A stretch of 64,000 nucleotides of DNA, from contig CAYQIV010000008.1 in NCBI GenBank assembly GCA_964417725.1, positions 1 through 64,000 of the forward strand, read 5' to 3'. This DNA comes from SHZI01 sp964417725. GTDB lineage: Bacteria; Pseudomonadota; Gammaproteobacteria; Steroidobacterales; GCA-2729495. The position numbers were made by a program, and so were the translations under genes. Shown piece after piece: positions 34,990 to 43,614 of the stretch. The notes beneath the pieces were generated by a model. That model was not told the DNA's origin, ran no database searches, and saw only the letters and a list, made by a program, of their open reading frames with translations. Position 1 is the stretch's first letter; the number at the start of each line of letters is the position of its first letter.

Positions 34990-35748
34990 CTAGACCGACA
35001 CCGCGCGCACGGCGTTGCGCTCGCCGGGCGTGCCGTCGGCAGCGGGAATGAACTTGGGCACCAGGAACAGCGACAGGCCACGCACGCCCTCCGGGGCATC
35101 GGGCAGACGCGCCAGCACCAGGTGCACGACGTTGGCCGCCATCTCGTGGTCGCCCCAGGTGATGAAGATCTTCTGGCCGCTGACGCGGTAGTGGTCGCCT
35201 TCGGGCACGGCCTGGCTGCGCACGGCGGCGAGGTCCGAGCCGGCCTGCGGCTCGGTGAGGTTCATCGTGCCGGTCCATTCGCCGGCAACCATCGGCGGCA
35301 GGTAGACCTGCTGCAGGCTGTCCGGGGCATGGGCAAGGATGGCGCGCGCCGCACCGGCGGTCAGCAGCGGGCAGAGCGACCATGCGAGATTCGCCGCGCA
35401 CCACATTTCCTCGACGGCGACACCGACGAGGAACGGCAGGTCCTGCCCGCCGTGGGCCTGCGGCGCCGTCAGGCCACCCCAGCCACCCTCGACGTACTGG
35501 CGGTAGGCGGCGGTGAAGGCCTCGGGGACGACCACCCGGCCGTCCTCGACCCGCGCGCCCTCGGCGTCGCCGAGGGTGTTGGTCGGGGCAATGACCTCGG
35601 CGGCAAGCTGGGCCGCCTCGTCGAGGATGGCCTCGGCGAGGTCCGGCGTGGCTTCGGCGCAGCCGGGCAGCGCCGCGACCTCGCCGAGGCCGGCCAGCGC
35701 ATCGATGACATAGAGCATTTCCCTGACGGGAGGGCGATAGTCGGACAT
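34990..35748 (-). pseudogene. Acyl-CoA dehydrogenase, N-terminal part ending at an in-frame TAG
   Basis: N-terminal and middle domains of a long acyl-CoA dehydrogenase (TGTMNLTEPQAGSDLAAVRS, then SGQKIFITWGDHEMAANVVH), 252 codons from the ATG at 35748 (GGAG ten bases upstream). The frame stops at TAG (34992-34990) where the family normally has a glutamate (VSV-E-HKLGIH); GAG to TAG is one base change. Everything before and after is well conserved, so this is a recent nonsense mutation or a sequencing error rather than an old decay. The intact gene would be about 594 residues and would oxidise an acyl-CoA. Confidence 0.8.
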
Positions 35749-35869
35749 CGGGACCACACTCCGTGGAACAGCGCCCGGGACAGGTCGGCGGCCGGGATCC
35801 GCGCCGTCATTCTAGCGGATGCCCGCCTCCGGCTGGCGCGACGGCCCTCGCAGCCCGGGCACAGGCGGC

Positions 35870-37693
35870 TCAGGCGCGCTGGCGCGATTCCCGGCGCCGG
35901 TCGCTCTCGAGCAGCTGCTTCTTGCGCAGGCGGATGCTCGCCGGCGTGACCTCGACCAGTTCATCGTCGTCGATGAACTCCAGCGCCTGCTCGAGCGAGA
36001 AGCGGATCGGCGGCGTCAGCAGCAGGTCCTCGTCGGTGCCCGCGGCACGGATGTTGGTCAGCTGTTTGGCCTTGGTCGGGTTGACGACGAGATCGTTGCC
36101 GCGGCTGTGGATGCCGCACAACATGCCTTCGTAGACCGGATCGCCGTGCGCGAGAAACAGCCGGCCGCGTTCCTGCAGGTTGAACAGCGCATAGGCCAGC
36201 GCCTTGCCTGCGACGTTCGACACCAGCACGCCGTTGTTGCGCTGGCCGATGGCCACCGGCACGTGGCGGTCGTAACGGTCGAAGACGTGGTAGAGCAGCC
36301 CGGTGCCGGCGGTCGCCGTCAGGTACTCGGTGCGGAAGCCGATCAGGCCACGCGCCGGGATGCGGTAGTCGAGGCGCACGCGGCCGCGGCCGTCGGGCTG
36401 CATCGACACCAGTTCGCCGCGACGCTCGGCGAGCCGGCTCATCACCGCACCCTGGTACGCCTCGACGAAGTCGACCGTGAGCTGTTCCCACGGTTCGCAG
36501 CGCTGGCCGTCGATGACCTGCTCGATGACCTCCGGGCGCGACACGGCGAGTTCATAGCCTTCGCGGCGCATGTTCTCGATGAGCACCGAGAGGTGCAGCT
36601 CGCCGCGCCCGGAAACGCGGAACTTGTCCGGGTCTTCGCCGAACTCGACGCGCAGCGCGACGTTGTGCTTGAGCTCGCGCTCGAGGCGCTCGCGCAGGTG
36701 GCGGCTGGTGAGGAACTTGCCTTCCTTGCCGGCAAAGGGCGACTTGTTGACCTGGAAGGTCATGCTGATGGTCGGTTCGTCGACCGTCAGCGGTGGCAGC
36801 GCCTCGGGCACCTCGCGGTCGCAGACCGTGTCGGAGATGTACAGTTCGTCGATGCCGCTGAAGACGACGATATCGCCGGCGCCGGCCGACTCGATGCGGT
36901 AACGCTCGAGGCCGAGAAAGCCGTACAGCTCGCCGAGACGGCCGCTGCGCACCTTGCCGTCCGTGCCGACGATGCCGACGGCGCCGCCCGCCAGCGCACG
37001 GCCGCGCGTGATGCGGCCGATGCCGAGCATGCCGACGTAGCTGTCGTAGTCGAGGCTCGAAACCTGCAGCTGCAGCGGGCCTTCCGGATCGACAGCCGGT
37101 GGTGCGACGTGACGCACGATGGCATCGAAGAGCGGCGTCATGTCGCCGTCGCGCACTTCCGGCTCGGTGCCGGCATAGCCGTTGAGCGCCGAGGCGTAGA
37201 TCACCGGGAAGTCGAGCTGGGCATCGCTGGCGCCGAGCCGGTCGAAGAGTTCGAAGGTCTGGTCGAGAACCCAGCCCGGCCGGGCACCGGGGCGGTCGAT
37301 CTTGTTGATGACGACGATCGGCACGAAGCCGCGCGCAAAGGCCTTCTGGGTCACGAAGCGCGTCTGCGGCATCGGTCCGTCGACGGCATCGACGAGCAGC
37401 AGCACGCTGTCGACCATCGACAGCACGCGCTCGACCTCGCCACCGAAATCGGCATGGCCGGGCGTGTCGACGATGTTGATGCGCCAGTCGCCACGGCGGA
37501 TGGCGGTGTTCTTGGCCAGGATGGTGATGCCGCGCTCTTTTTCCAGCGCGTTGGAGTCCATGGCGCGCTCGGGCAGCTGGAAACGGGCGTCGAGGGTATC
37601 GGACTGGCGCAGCAGCTTGTCGACGAGCGTCGTCTTGCCATGATCGACGTGGGCGATGATGGCGATGTTGCGCAGACGGGTGGTGTCGTGCAT
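35870..37693 (-). CDS. typA: Ribosome-binding translational GTPase TypA/BipA
   Basis: Translation-factor-type GTPase of 607 residues that helps assemble the large ribosomal subunit, mainly under stress or cold. The G1 motif AHVDHGKTTL, the switch region RGITI, DTPGHADFGGEV and NKID are present, followed by the EF-G-like domains and the typical C-terminus (VEVTPASIRLRKKQL). The ATG at 37693 starts the standard N-terminus. A TATAAT hexamer lies about 45 bases upstream. Divergent from the NlpC/P60 gene. Confidence 0.97.
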   Translation of the reverse strand: MHDTTRLRNIAIIAHVDHGKTTLVDKLLRQSDTLDARFQLPERAMDSNALEKERGITILAKNTAIRRGDWRINIVDTPGHADFGGEVERVLSMVDSVLLLVDAVDGPMPQTRFVTQKAFARGFVPIVVINKIDRPGARPGWVLDQTFELFDRLGASDAQLDFPVIYASALNGYAGTEPEVRDGDMTPLFDAIVRHVAPPAVDPEGPLQLQVSSLDYDSYVGMLGIGRITRGRALAGGAVGIVGTDGKVRSGRLGELYGFLGLERYRIESAGAGDIVVFSGIDELYISDTVCDREVPEALPPLTVDEPTISMTFQVNKSPFAGKEGKFLTSRHLRERLERELKHNVALRVEFGEDPDKFRVSGRGELHLSVLIENMRREGYELAVSRPEVIEQVIDGQRCEPWEQLTVDFVEAYQGAVMSRLAERRGELVSMQPDGRGRVRLDYRIPARGLIGFRTEYLTATAGTGLLYHVFDRYDRHVPVAIGQRNNGVLVSNVAGKALAYALFNLQERGRLFLAHGDPVYEGMLCGIHSRGNDLVVNPTKAKQLTNIRAAGTDEDLLLTPPIRFSLEQALEFIDDDELVEVTPASIRLRKKQLLESDRRRESRQRA

Positions 37694-37738
37694 GGGTGGA
37701 CTCGGTGACGTCGCGGGGTGCGACGGGGCGGGCGGCGC

Positions 37739-37767
37739 ATTATACGGAGTCGCCCGTGACCGGACAG
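37739..37767 (-). promoter_or_regulatory. Promoter for typA
   Basis: On the minus strand a consensus TATAAT (37744-37739) lies 17 bases from CTGTCC (37767-37762), a weak -35. Transcription would begin about 40 bases before the typA ATG. Confidence 0.45.
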
Positions 37768-37848
37768 CGCGGATTGCGCGCCATTTCATGCCGGCACGAC
37801 ATATTCCGGTGTAGGATCGGCCCGTTTCGTGCGCTTCCCGGGGTCGCG

Positions 37849-38379
37849 ATGCCGGATCACCCCCCTCACTGCACTGCAATGGCCCTGCTTGCGGCACTGC
37901 TGCTGGCCGGCTGCAGCAGCACCGGCCGCCTGCCCCCGGCCGCCCCTCCGGTCGCAGCCGTCCCGGCACCGGCCACGCCACCGGCCGATCCCGCGCGCAT
38001 GCAGGCGGTCTTCACCGCCATGCAGATGGTCGGCGTCCCCTACCGCTGGGGCGGCACCACGCCGGAGGGCTTCGACTGCAGCGGGCTCGTGCAGTTCGTG
38101 TGGCGCAATGCCGGTATCCGCCTGCCACGCACGGCCGCCGAACAGCTCGGTGCCACCGCGCCCGTCACCCTGGAGGCCGCCCAGCCCGGCGACCTGCTGT
38201 TCTTCCGCGACCGCGGCGCGATCTCCCACGTCGCCATCTACATCGGCGAGGGCCGCTTCGTGCACGCGCCGCGCGGTGGCCGCGAGGTGTCGCTCAGCAG
38301 CTTCGACAGCGACTATTACCGCAGCCGTTTCGCCCGCGCCGGACAGATCCCGCACGCCGGGGGCGAACCGGGCAGCTGA
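37849..38379 (+). CDS. NlpC/P60-family lipoprotein, peptidoglycan endopeptidase
   Basis: Outer-envelope lipoprotein of 176 residues likely to cut peptide cross-links in the cell wall. The lipobox LAGC ends a signal sequence at about residue 21. The NlpC/P60 domain (about 60-170) shows the catalytic cysteine in FDCSGLV and histidines in ISHVAIYIG and FVHAPRGG. The start at 37849 gives a normal n-region; the ATG at 37879 would leave too little before the lipobox. Five bases separate its stop from the convergent ATP-grasp gene. Confidence 0.9.
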   Translation: MPDHPPHCTAMALLAALLLAGCSSTGRLPPAAPPVAAVPAPATPPADPARMQAVFTAMQMVGVPYRWGGTTPEGFDCSGLVQFVWRNAGIRLPRTAAEQLGATAPVTLEAAQPGDLLFFRDRGAISHVAIYIGEGRFVHAPRGGREVSLSSFDSDYYRSRFARAGQIPHAGGEPGS

Positions 38380-38384
38380 CGCGC

Positions 38385-39749
38385 TCAGCCGCTGGCGCTG
38401 ACGACGAGCACGGGGGCAAAGCCGCCGCGCGGCGTGCGGAAGTTGGTCGTCTGCCCCTGCCAGAGGCGTGCCGTGACGAGCTGCACGCCGGCCGGATAGC
38501 CGCCGCCGGGCACGGGCGACGGGTAGACGTAGTTGCGGATATCGAGCTTGAGCGCCACCGCATCGTCGCCGCAGCCGACATGGCGCGCCGAGGGCGGCAC
38601 CAGCGCCTGCGCCACGTAGCCACCCGCCAGGACCTCCGCCCACACGCGGCGCGTCAGCTTGTCGCCGCGCCACGCCGCCCGGCTGCCGAAACCGGCGGCC
38701 GGCTTGAAGAACAGCTGGCGGCGGGCCGCCCACAGCGCGGCGCCCTCCTCGGCACGCACCGGTCGCGTGCGCGGGATGCCGGCCAGCAGCGTGGCCCGCG
38801 TGGCGGCATCGACGCCCAGCCCGCGCAGTGCGGTCTCGTCGGTCAGCAACGCCAGGTTGCGCTTGTCGGCATAGAGCGCATGGGCCCGTGGATGCGGGGT
38901 GACGACCGCATGCCCCGCCAGCCAGGCCTCGCGCAGGGCCCGGTGCGACGGATCGTCGAGGCCAAAATCGGTCAGCCGGTTGTAGACCATGTCGACCGGC
39001 TCGCCACCCGCGCGGAGCACGCCGCCTTCGTAACGCAACTGCGCCGCATCGATGACCGTGGCGCGAAGGCCATGACGGGCAAAGAGCTTGGCGAAAAGCA
39101 GGAACTCGGGGTAGAGGTACTGGGCCTCGGGCTGGTCGTCGACGATGGCGATGTGCCCGAGGGGGGCATCACCGCGTTCGGCCCGCCACTCGGCACGGAA
39201 CATGTCGACGAAGGTCTGCTCGAGGTTGTGCCCCGCCCAGCGCCCGGCAAATACCGCTTCGACCTCGGCACAGCAGGCCTGCTGGGCCTGGGCCAGCGCC
39301 GCATTGAGCAGCGCACCGCCGGCATTGGTGTTGATCTCGATGAGCTGCGGGCCGCCTTCACCCTGGTGAAAATCGAACCCCATGAAGACCCCCGCCGCGC
39401 GCGGCACATGCCGTGCGCTGGCCGGCGCCCAGTCCAGCACCCGTTCGGCCCATGCCGGCAGCGCAACGACCCGCTCGACCGCGGCGATGATGCGCGCCAT
39501 GTCGTGCAGCGAACGCTCGTCGAGAAACACCACCGAATCCGAGAACAGGTGCGGATAGCCGCTGGCAATCATCCCGTAAAGGTCTGCGCCCGCCTCACCG
39601 CGCTGCAGTTCGGCGCGCAGTGCCTCGCGGTCGAGCGTGATGCACTGGCAACTGCGGTTGAGCTGCACAGCGCTGGCCAGCACCCCGCCATGGCGGGCGT
39701 GCGCTTCGCGCGGGCCGGACAGCGGCTGCGGATCGGTGGGCTCGGTCAT
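38385..39749 (-). CDS. Probable circularly permuted ATP-grasp ligase
   Basis: Protein of 454 residues without a family I can name with certainty. An acidic metal-site-like motif LIEINTNAGG (E138, N140, N142) comes early, with D126 before it, while the ATP-lysine-like motif FFKPAAGFGS (K349) and the segment ADKRNLALLTDE (about 294-306) come later. In ordinary ATP-grasp enzymes the order is the reverse, so the fold looks permuted, as in glutathionylspermidine synthetase and CP_ATPgrasp proteins. Such enzymes join a carboxylate to an amine using ATP. It lies 25 bases after a glutamine-synthetase-like ligase on the same strand, so the two likely build one amide product. Confidence 0.6.
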   Translation of the reverse strand: MTEPTDPQPLSGPREAHARHGGVLASAVQLNRSCQCITLDREALRAELQRGEAGADLYGMIASGYPHLFSDSVVFLDERSLHDMARIIAAVERVVALPAWAERVLDWAPASARHVPRAAGVFMGFDFHQGEGGPQLIEINTNAGGALLNAALAQAQQACCAEVEAVFAGRWAGHNLEQTFVDMFRAEWRAERGDAPLGHIAIVDDQPEAQYLYPEFLLFAKLFARHGLRATVIDAAQLRYEGGVLRAGGEPVDMVYNRLTDFGLDDPSHRALREAWLAGHAVVTPHPRAHALYADKRNLALLTDETALRGLGVDAATRATLLAGIPRTRPVRAEEGAALWAARRQLFFKPAAGFGSRAAWRGDKLTRRVWAEVLAGGYVAQALVPPSARHVGCGDDAVALKLDIRNYVYPSPVPGGGYPAGVQLVTARLWQGQTTNFRTPRGGFAPVLVVSASG

Positions 39750-39774
39750 CGGGTGGGGTCGCTTCGGCGGACGC

Positions 39775-41151
39775 TCAGATGCAGGGCAGGTACCAATCGT
39801 AATCCTCGGCGGGCACTTCCGCGTGGCGCGTTTCGGCCTCGAAGCGCCGGGCAGCCGCATAGACTGCGCAGAAGTCCTCGCCGAGCCGGGCCGGCAGGAT
39901 CTGTCCGGCGGTGAAATCGTCGAGTGCCGATTCCCAGCGCAACGCCGCCCCGGGCGCTGCGCCCGTGGCCCCCCGCGTGCCGGCCATCGGCGGCGGCTCG
40001 ATGCGCTCGGCGATGCCATGGTGGACAGCGGCGAGGATCGCCGCCACCACCAGCCACGGATTGGCGTCGGCACCGGCGTAACGGTGCTCGAAGCGGGCGT
40101 TGTCGCCGTCGGCGAGCGGCAGGCGCACCGCCACCCCGCGGTGGTTGACGCCCCAGTCGGCGGCCACCGGCGCGAAATGGCCCGGCTGCAGGCGGCGATA
40201 GCTGTTGGCGTTGGGACAGAAGACGGCACGCGAGCCGGGCAACGCCGCCAGCAGGCCACCCACGGCATGGCGCAGCGGGGTGGCAAGGCCACCCCCGCCG
40301 CCGGCCGGCGGGCTGAAGACGTTGCGGCCCCGGGCATCGCGCAGGCTCACGTGGACGTGCATGCCCGACCCGTCGAGCGCGGCGAAGGGCTTGGCCATGA
40401 AGGTTGCTGCCAGACCATGACGGGCCGCCACACCGCGCACCAGCCGGCGCAGCAGGGCGGCATGGTCGCAGGCCTGCACGGCATCGGCGACGTGGCCGAG
40501 GTTGACCTCGAACTGGCCACTGCCGTACTCGGAGATGATGTCGCCGGCGGGGATCCCCTGCACGGTGCACGCCGCCTGGATGTCGGCGAACAGCGGGTCG
40601 AGCGCGTGCAGGTCCTCGACGCTGTAGACGCGCGGGCCGCCGGCGGCGCGCTGCGTGCCCGGCACGCGCCCCTGCCAGGCGACCGGCGGCCGGGCTGCGT
40701 CGTCGGCCAACAGGTAGAACTCGAGTTCGATGGCCACCACGGCCGTCAACCCGAGGCCGGCCAGCGCCGTCACCGCCCGCTGCGCCACGTGACGGCTGTC
40801 GGCAAAGTGGGGCGCACCGTCGGGGGCCTGCAGCGCGACGAGGCACTGGGCCAGCGGCGAGGCCGACCACGGCACGCGCGCCAGCGAACCCGCCACCGGC
40901 ACGCAGCGCTGGTCGGGATCGCCGTCGTGTAGGCCGTGGGGCAGCGTGTCGATCAGCGCCCCACGGCTGTCGACGAGGCAGCCGGTGACCGGAAACGGCA
41001 ACGCCCCGGCCGACAGGGCGGCGAACGCCGACGGGGCGATGCGCTTGCCGCGCAGGATGCCGTTGAGGTCGGGCAGCAGCAGCTCGATGGCCGACGGCGC
41101 CGGGCCCTCGCGCAGCATGGCCTCGAGCCGCTGCCCGTCGTCCGCCAACAT
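39775..41151 (-). CDS. Glutamine-synthetase-family ligase (PuuA-like)
   Basis: GS-fold enzyme of 458 residues. The N-terminal LLPDLNGILRGKRI, the metal-binding EFYLL, SEYGSGQFEVN, GSGMHVHVSL and the C-terminal DANPWLVVAAIL are visible. These fit the GlnA-like ligases that join glutamate to amines (for example gamma-glutamylputrescine synthetase) better than housekeeping GlnA, which has a different N-terminus and an adenylylation loop. The amine is unknown. No puuB/C/D genes follow; instead the next gene is an ATP-grasp-like ligase. Divergent from purU. Confidence 0.85.
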   Translation of the reverse strand: MLADDGQRLEAMLREGPAPSAIELLLPDLNGILRGKRIAPSAFAALSAGALPFPVTGCLVDSRGALIDTLPHGLHDGDPDQRCVPVAGSLARVPWSASPLAQCLVALQAPDGAPHFADSRHVAQRAVTALAGLGLTAVVAIELEFYLLADDAARPPVAWQGRVPGTQRAAGGPRVYSVEDLHALDPLFADIQAACTVQGIPAGDIISEYGSGQFEVNLGHVADAVQACDHAALLRRLVRGVAARHGLAATFMAKPFAALDGSGMHVHVSLRDARGRNVFSPPAGGGGGLATPLRHAVGGLLAALPGSRAVFCPNANSYRRLQPGHFAPVAADWGVNHRGVAVRLPLADGDNARFEHRYAGADANPWLVVAAILAAVHHGIAERIEPPPMAGTRGATGAAPGAALRWESALDDFTAGQILPARLGEDFCAVYAAARRFEAETRHAEVPAEDYDWYLPCI

Positions 41152-41266
41152 GACCACCCCGCATCGTGCCCGTCCAGGCCGGATTCTGAACAATCGCGAC
41201 GACGCCGTCACTCCTGCTACCATTCGCGCCCATCCCGCGAGCGGCGCACGACCCGCAACACCATCC

Positions 41267-42136
41267 GTGACGAGCAGCACCCAGCCCGGCAGCTACATCC
41301 TGACCATCGTCTGCCCCGACGCCGTCGGCATCGTCGCTGCGGTGGCCGGGTTCCTGACCGGTCAGGGATGCTTCATCGACGAGTCGAGTCACTACGGTGA
41401 CCCCGACACCCACACCTTTTTCATGCGCACGCGCTTCACGCCGCGCGACGACCGCTTCTCGCGCGCCGAACTGCAGGACGGTTTCAGCCCCATCGCCACG
41501 CGTTTCACCATGGACTGGCAGGTCCACGACAGCGCGGTGCTGCCGCGCGTGCTGGTCATGGTCTCGCGCCACGACCATTGCCTGAACGACCTGCTCTACC
41601 GCTACCGCACCGGGGCGCTGAAGATGGCCATCCCGGCGATCGTCTCCAACCACATGAACCTCGCCGGGCTGGCCGAGTGGCACCGCGTGCCCTTCTTCCA
41701 CGTACCGGTCGAGGCGGCCAGCAAGGCCCGTGCCGAGTCGCGTCTGCTCGGCCTCATCGATGACACGCGGGCCGACCTGATCGTGCTGGCGCGCTACATG
41801 CAGATCCTGTCGCCCGGACTGTGCGCGCGCTTTCCCGGGCGCATCATCAACATCCACCACTCTTTCCTGCCCGGCTTCAAGGGCGCGCGCCCCTACCATG
41901 AGGCACACCGCCGCGGCGTCAAGCTGATCGGCGCCACCGCGCACTACGTCACTGCCGATCTCGACGAGGGGCCGATCATCGAACAGATGGTCGAGCGCGC
42001 CGACCACACCATGTCACCCGACGACCTGACCGCCATCGGCCGCGACGTCGAGTCGATCACGCTGGCCCGTGCCGTCAAGTTGCACATCGAGCACCGCGTC
42101 TTCGTCAACGGCCAGCGCACGGTGGTGCTCCGCTAG
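41267..42136 (+). CDS. purU: Formyltetrahydrofolate deformylase
   Basis: Releases formate from 10-formyl-THF, balancing one-carbon pools and feeding PurT. It has 289 residues with an N-terminal ACT domain (about 8-85, YILTIVCPDAVGIVAAVAGF) and the formyltransferase-type hydrolase domain, in which IINIHHSFLPGFKGARPYHEA and GATAHYVTADLDEGPII carry the catalytic Asn/His/Asp set. Start is GTG at 41267. The next gene is sdaA, another one-carbon-related enzyme, 100 bases downstream. Confidence 0.95.
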   Translation: MTSSTQPGSYILTIVCPDAVGIVAAVAGFLTGQGCFIDESSHYGDPDTHTFFMRTRFTPRDDRFSRAELQDGFSPIATRFTMDWQVHDSAVLPRVLVMVSRHDHCLNDLLYRYRTGALKMAIPAIVSNHMNLAGLAEWHRVPFFHVPVEAASKARAESRLLGLIDDTRADLIVLARYMQILSPGLCARFPGRIINIHHSFLPGFKGARPYHEAHRRGVKLIGATAHYVTADLDEGPIIEQMVERADHTMSPDDLTAIGRDVESITLARAVKLHIEHRVFVNGQRTVVLR

Positions 42137-42236
42137 CCAGCCAGGCCCGGCCTGGCACCGTGAAAGGTTGTCGCACCCGCCGTCGGCGCCCGGCGGGCGG
42201 GATTAGACTGCCGTACCGGCACCACGGCAGCCTGTC

Positions 42237-43613
42237 ATGAACCTCAGCGTCTTCGACATCTACAAGGTCGGCATCGGTCCCTCGAGTTCGCACACGGTGG
42301 GGCCGATGAAGGCTGCGCGCGCCTTCATCGCCGAGATCGAGGCGCGGGGTGCGCTGGCCGGCGTGGCCGGCGTGCGCGTCGCGCTCTACGGTTCATTGGC
42401 CCTGACCGGCATCGGCCACGGCACCGACCGCGCCATCCTGCTCGGCCTGTCCGGACATGCGCCGGAAACGGTCGAGCCGCACGAGATCGCCGCAACCATC
42501 GAACACGCCGTGCGCAGCGGCAGCGTCATGCTGGCCGGCACGCAACGCATCGCCTTCGACTGGACCTCGCACATCGCCCTGTACCGCGATGGCCTGTTGC
42601 CGTTGCACACCAATGGCATGCGTTTCACGGCTCTGGATGAGTACGGCAATACGCTGCACGGCGCCGAATTCTATTCGGTGGGCGGCGGCTTCATCGTTCG
42701 CGGCGGCGATGCAACCGCCGCGGAGGCCAGCGCCGCGCCGGCCGCCGAATCGGCACCCTACCCCTTCGACAACGCCCAGGAACTCCTCAGCCGCTGCCGC
42801 GAACACGGCCTGGAGATCCACGAACTGATGCTGGCCCGCGAATGCACGTGGCGCAGCGCCGGTGAAGTGCGCGAACGGCTCATGCACCTGTGGTCGGTGA
42901 TGTGCGAATGCGTGCAGCGCGGCCTGCATGGCCAGGGCCTGCTGCCCGGCGTGCTCAAGGTCCGACGGCGCGCACCGAAGCTGTACCGCCAGCTCACCGC
43001 GCAACAGGGACCGGCGGCGCTCCAGGTCATCGACTGGGTGAACGCCTATGCCCTGGCGGTCAACGAGGAGAACGCCGCCGGCCATCGCGTCGTGACCGCA
43101 CCGACCAACGGCGCGGCCGGCATCGTGCCCGCCGTGCTGCACTACTACCGGCGTTTCGAGGAAGGCGCCGACGACGAGGGGGTGATCCGTTTCCTGCTCA
43201 CCGCCGGCGCGATCGCCATCCTCTTCAAGCGCGGGGCCTCGCTGTCGGGCGCGGAGATGGGCTGCCAGGGCGAGGTCGGGGTGGCCTGCTCGATGGCCGC
43301 CGCAGGGCTGGTCTCGGCATGGAACGGTACCAACGAGCAGGTCGAGAACGCCGCCGAGATCGGCATGGAACACAACCTCGGCCTGACCTGCGACCCGGTC
43401 GCCGGGCTGGTGCAGATCCCCTGCATCGAACGCAACGCCATGGGTGCGGTCAAGGCGATCAACGCCGCCCGCCTGGCATTGCGCGGCGACGGCACCCACA
43501 AGGTATCGCTCGACCAGGTCATCCGCACCATGCGCCAGACCGGCCGGGACATGTCGACGATCTACAAGGAAACCTCGGCTGGCGGGCTGGCCGTCAACGT
43601 GCCGGAGTGCTGA
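42237..43613 (+). CDS. sdaA: L-serine dehydratase (iron-sulfur type)
   Basis: 4Fe-4S enzyme of 458 residues converting L-serine to pyruvate and ammonia. The N-terminal beta domain starts SVFDIYKVGIGPSSSHTVGPM. The alpha domain holds cluster cysteines in GCQGEVGVACSM and LTCDPVAGLVQIPCIERN. Size and single-chain layout match E. coli SdaA/SdaB. One base separates its stop from the convergent TonB receptor stop. Confidence 0.96.
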   Translation: MNLSVFDIYKVGIGPSSSHTVGPMKAARAFIAEIEARGALAGVAGVRVALYGSLALTGIGHGTDRAILLGLSGHAPETVEPHEIAATIEHAVRSGSVMLAGTQRIAFDWTSHIALYRDGLLPLHTNGMRFTALDEYGNTLHGAEFYSVGGGFIVRGGDATAAEASAAPAAESAPYPFDNAQELLSRCREHGLEIHELMLARECTWRSAGEVRERLMHLWSVMCECVQRGLHGQGLLPGVLKVRRRAPKLYRQLTAQQGPAALQVIDWVNAYALAVNEENAAGHRVVTAPTNGAAGIVPAVLHYYRRFEEGADDEGVIRFLLTAGAIAILFKRGASLSGAEMGCQGEVGVACSMAAAGLVSAWNGTNEQVENAAEIGMEHNLGLTCDPVAGLVQIPCIERNAMGAVKAINAARLALRGDGTHKVSLDQVIRTMRQTGRDMSTIYKETSAGGLAVNVPEC

Positions 43614-43614
43614 G

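Noticed and set aside
34990..34992. TAG as a recoded codon (pyrrolysine or programmed read-through)
   Set aside because: TAG ends several intact genes in this window, no recoding signal is visible, and a single base change from a conserved GAG explains it.
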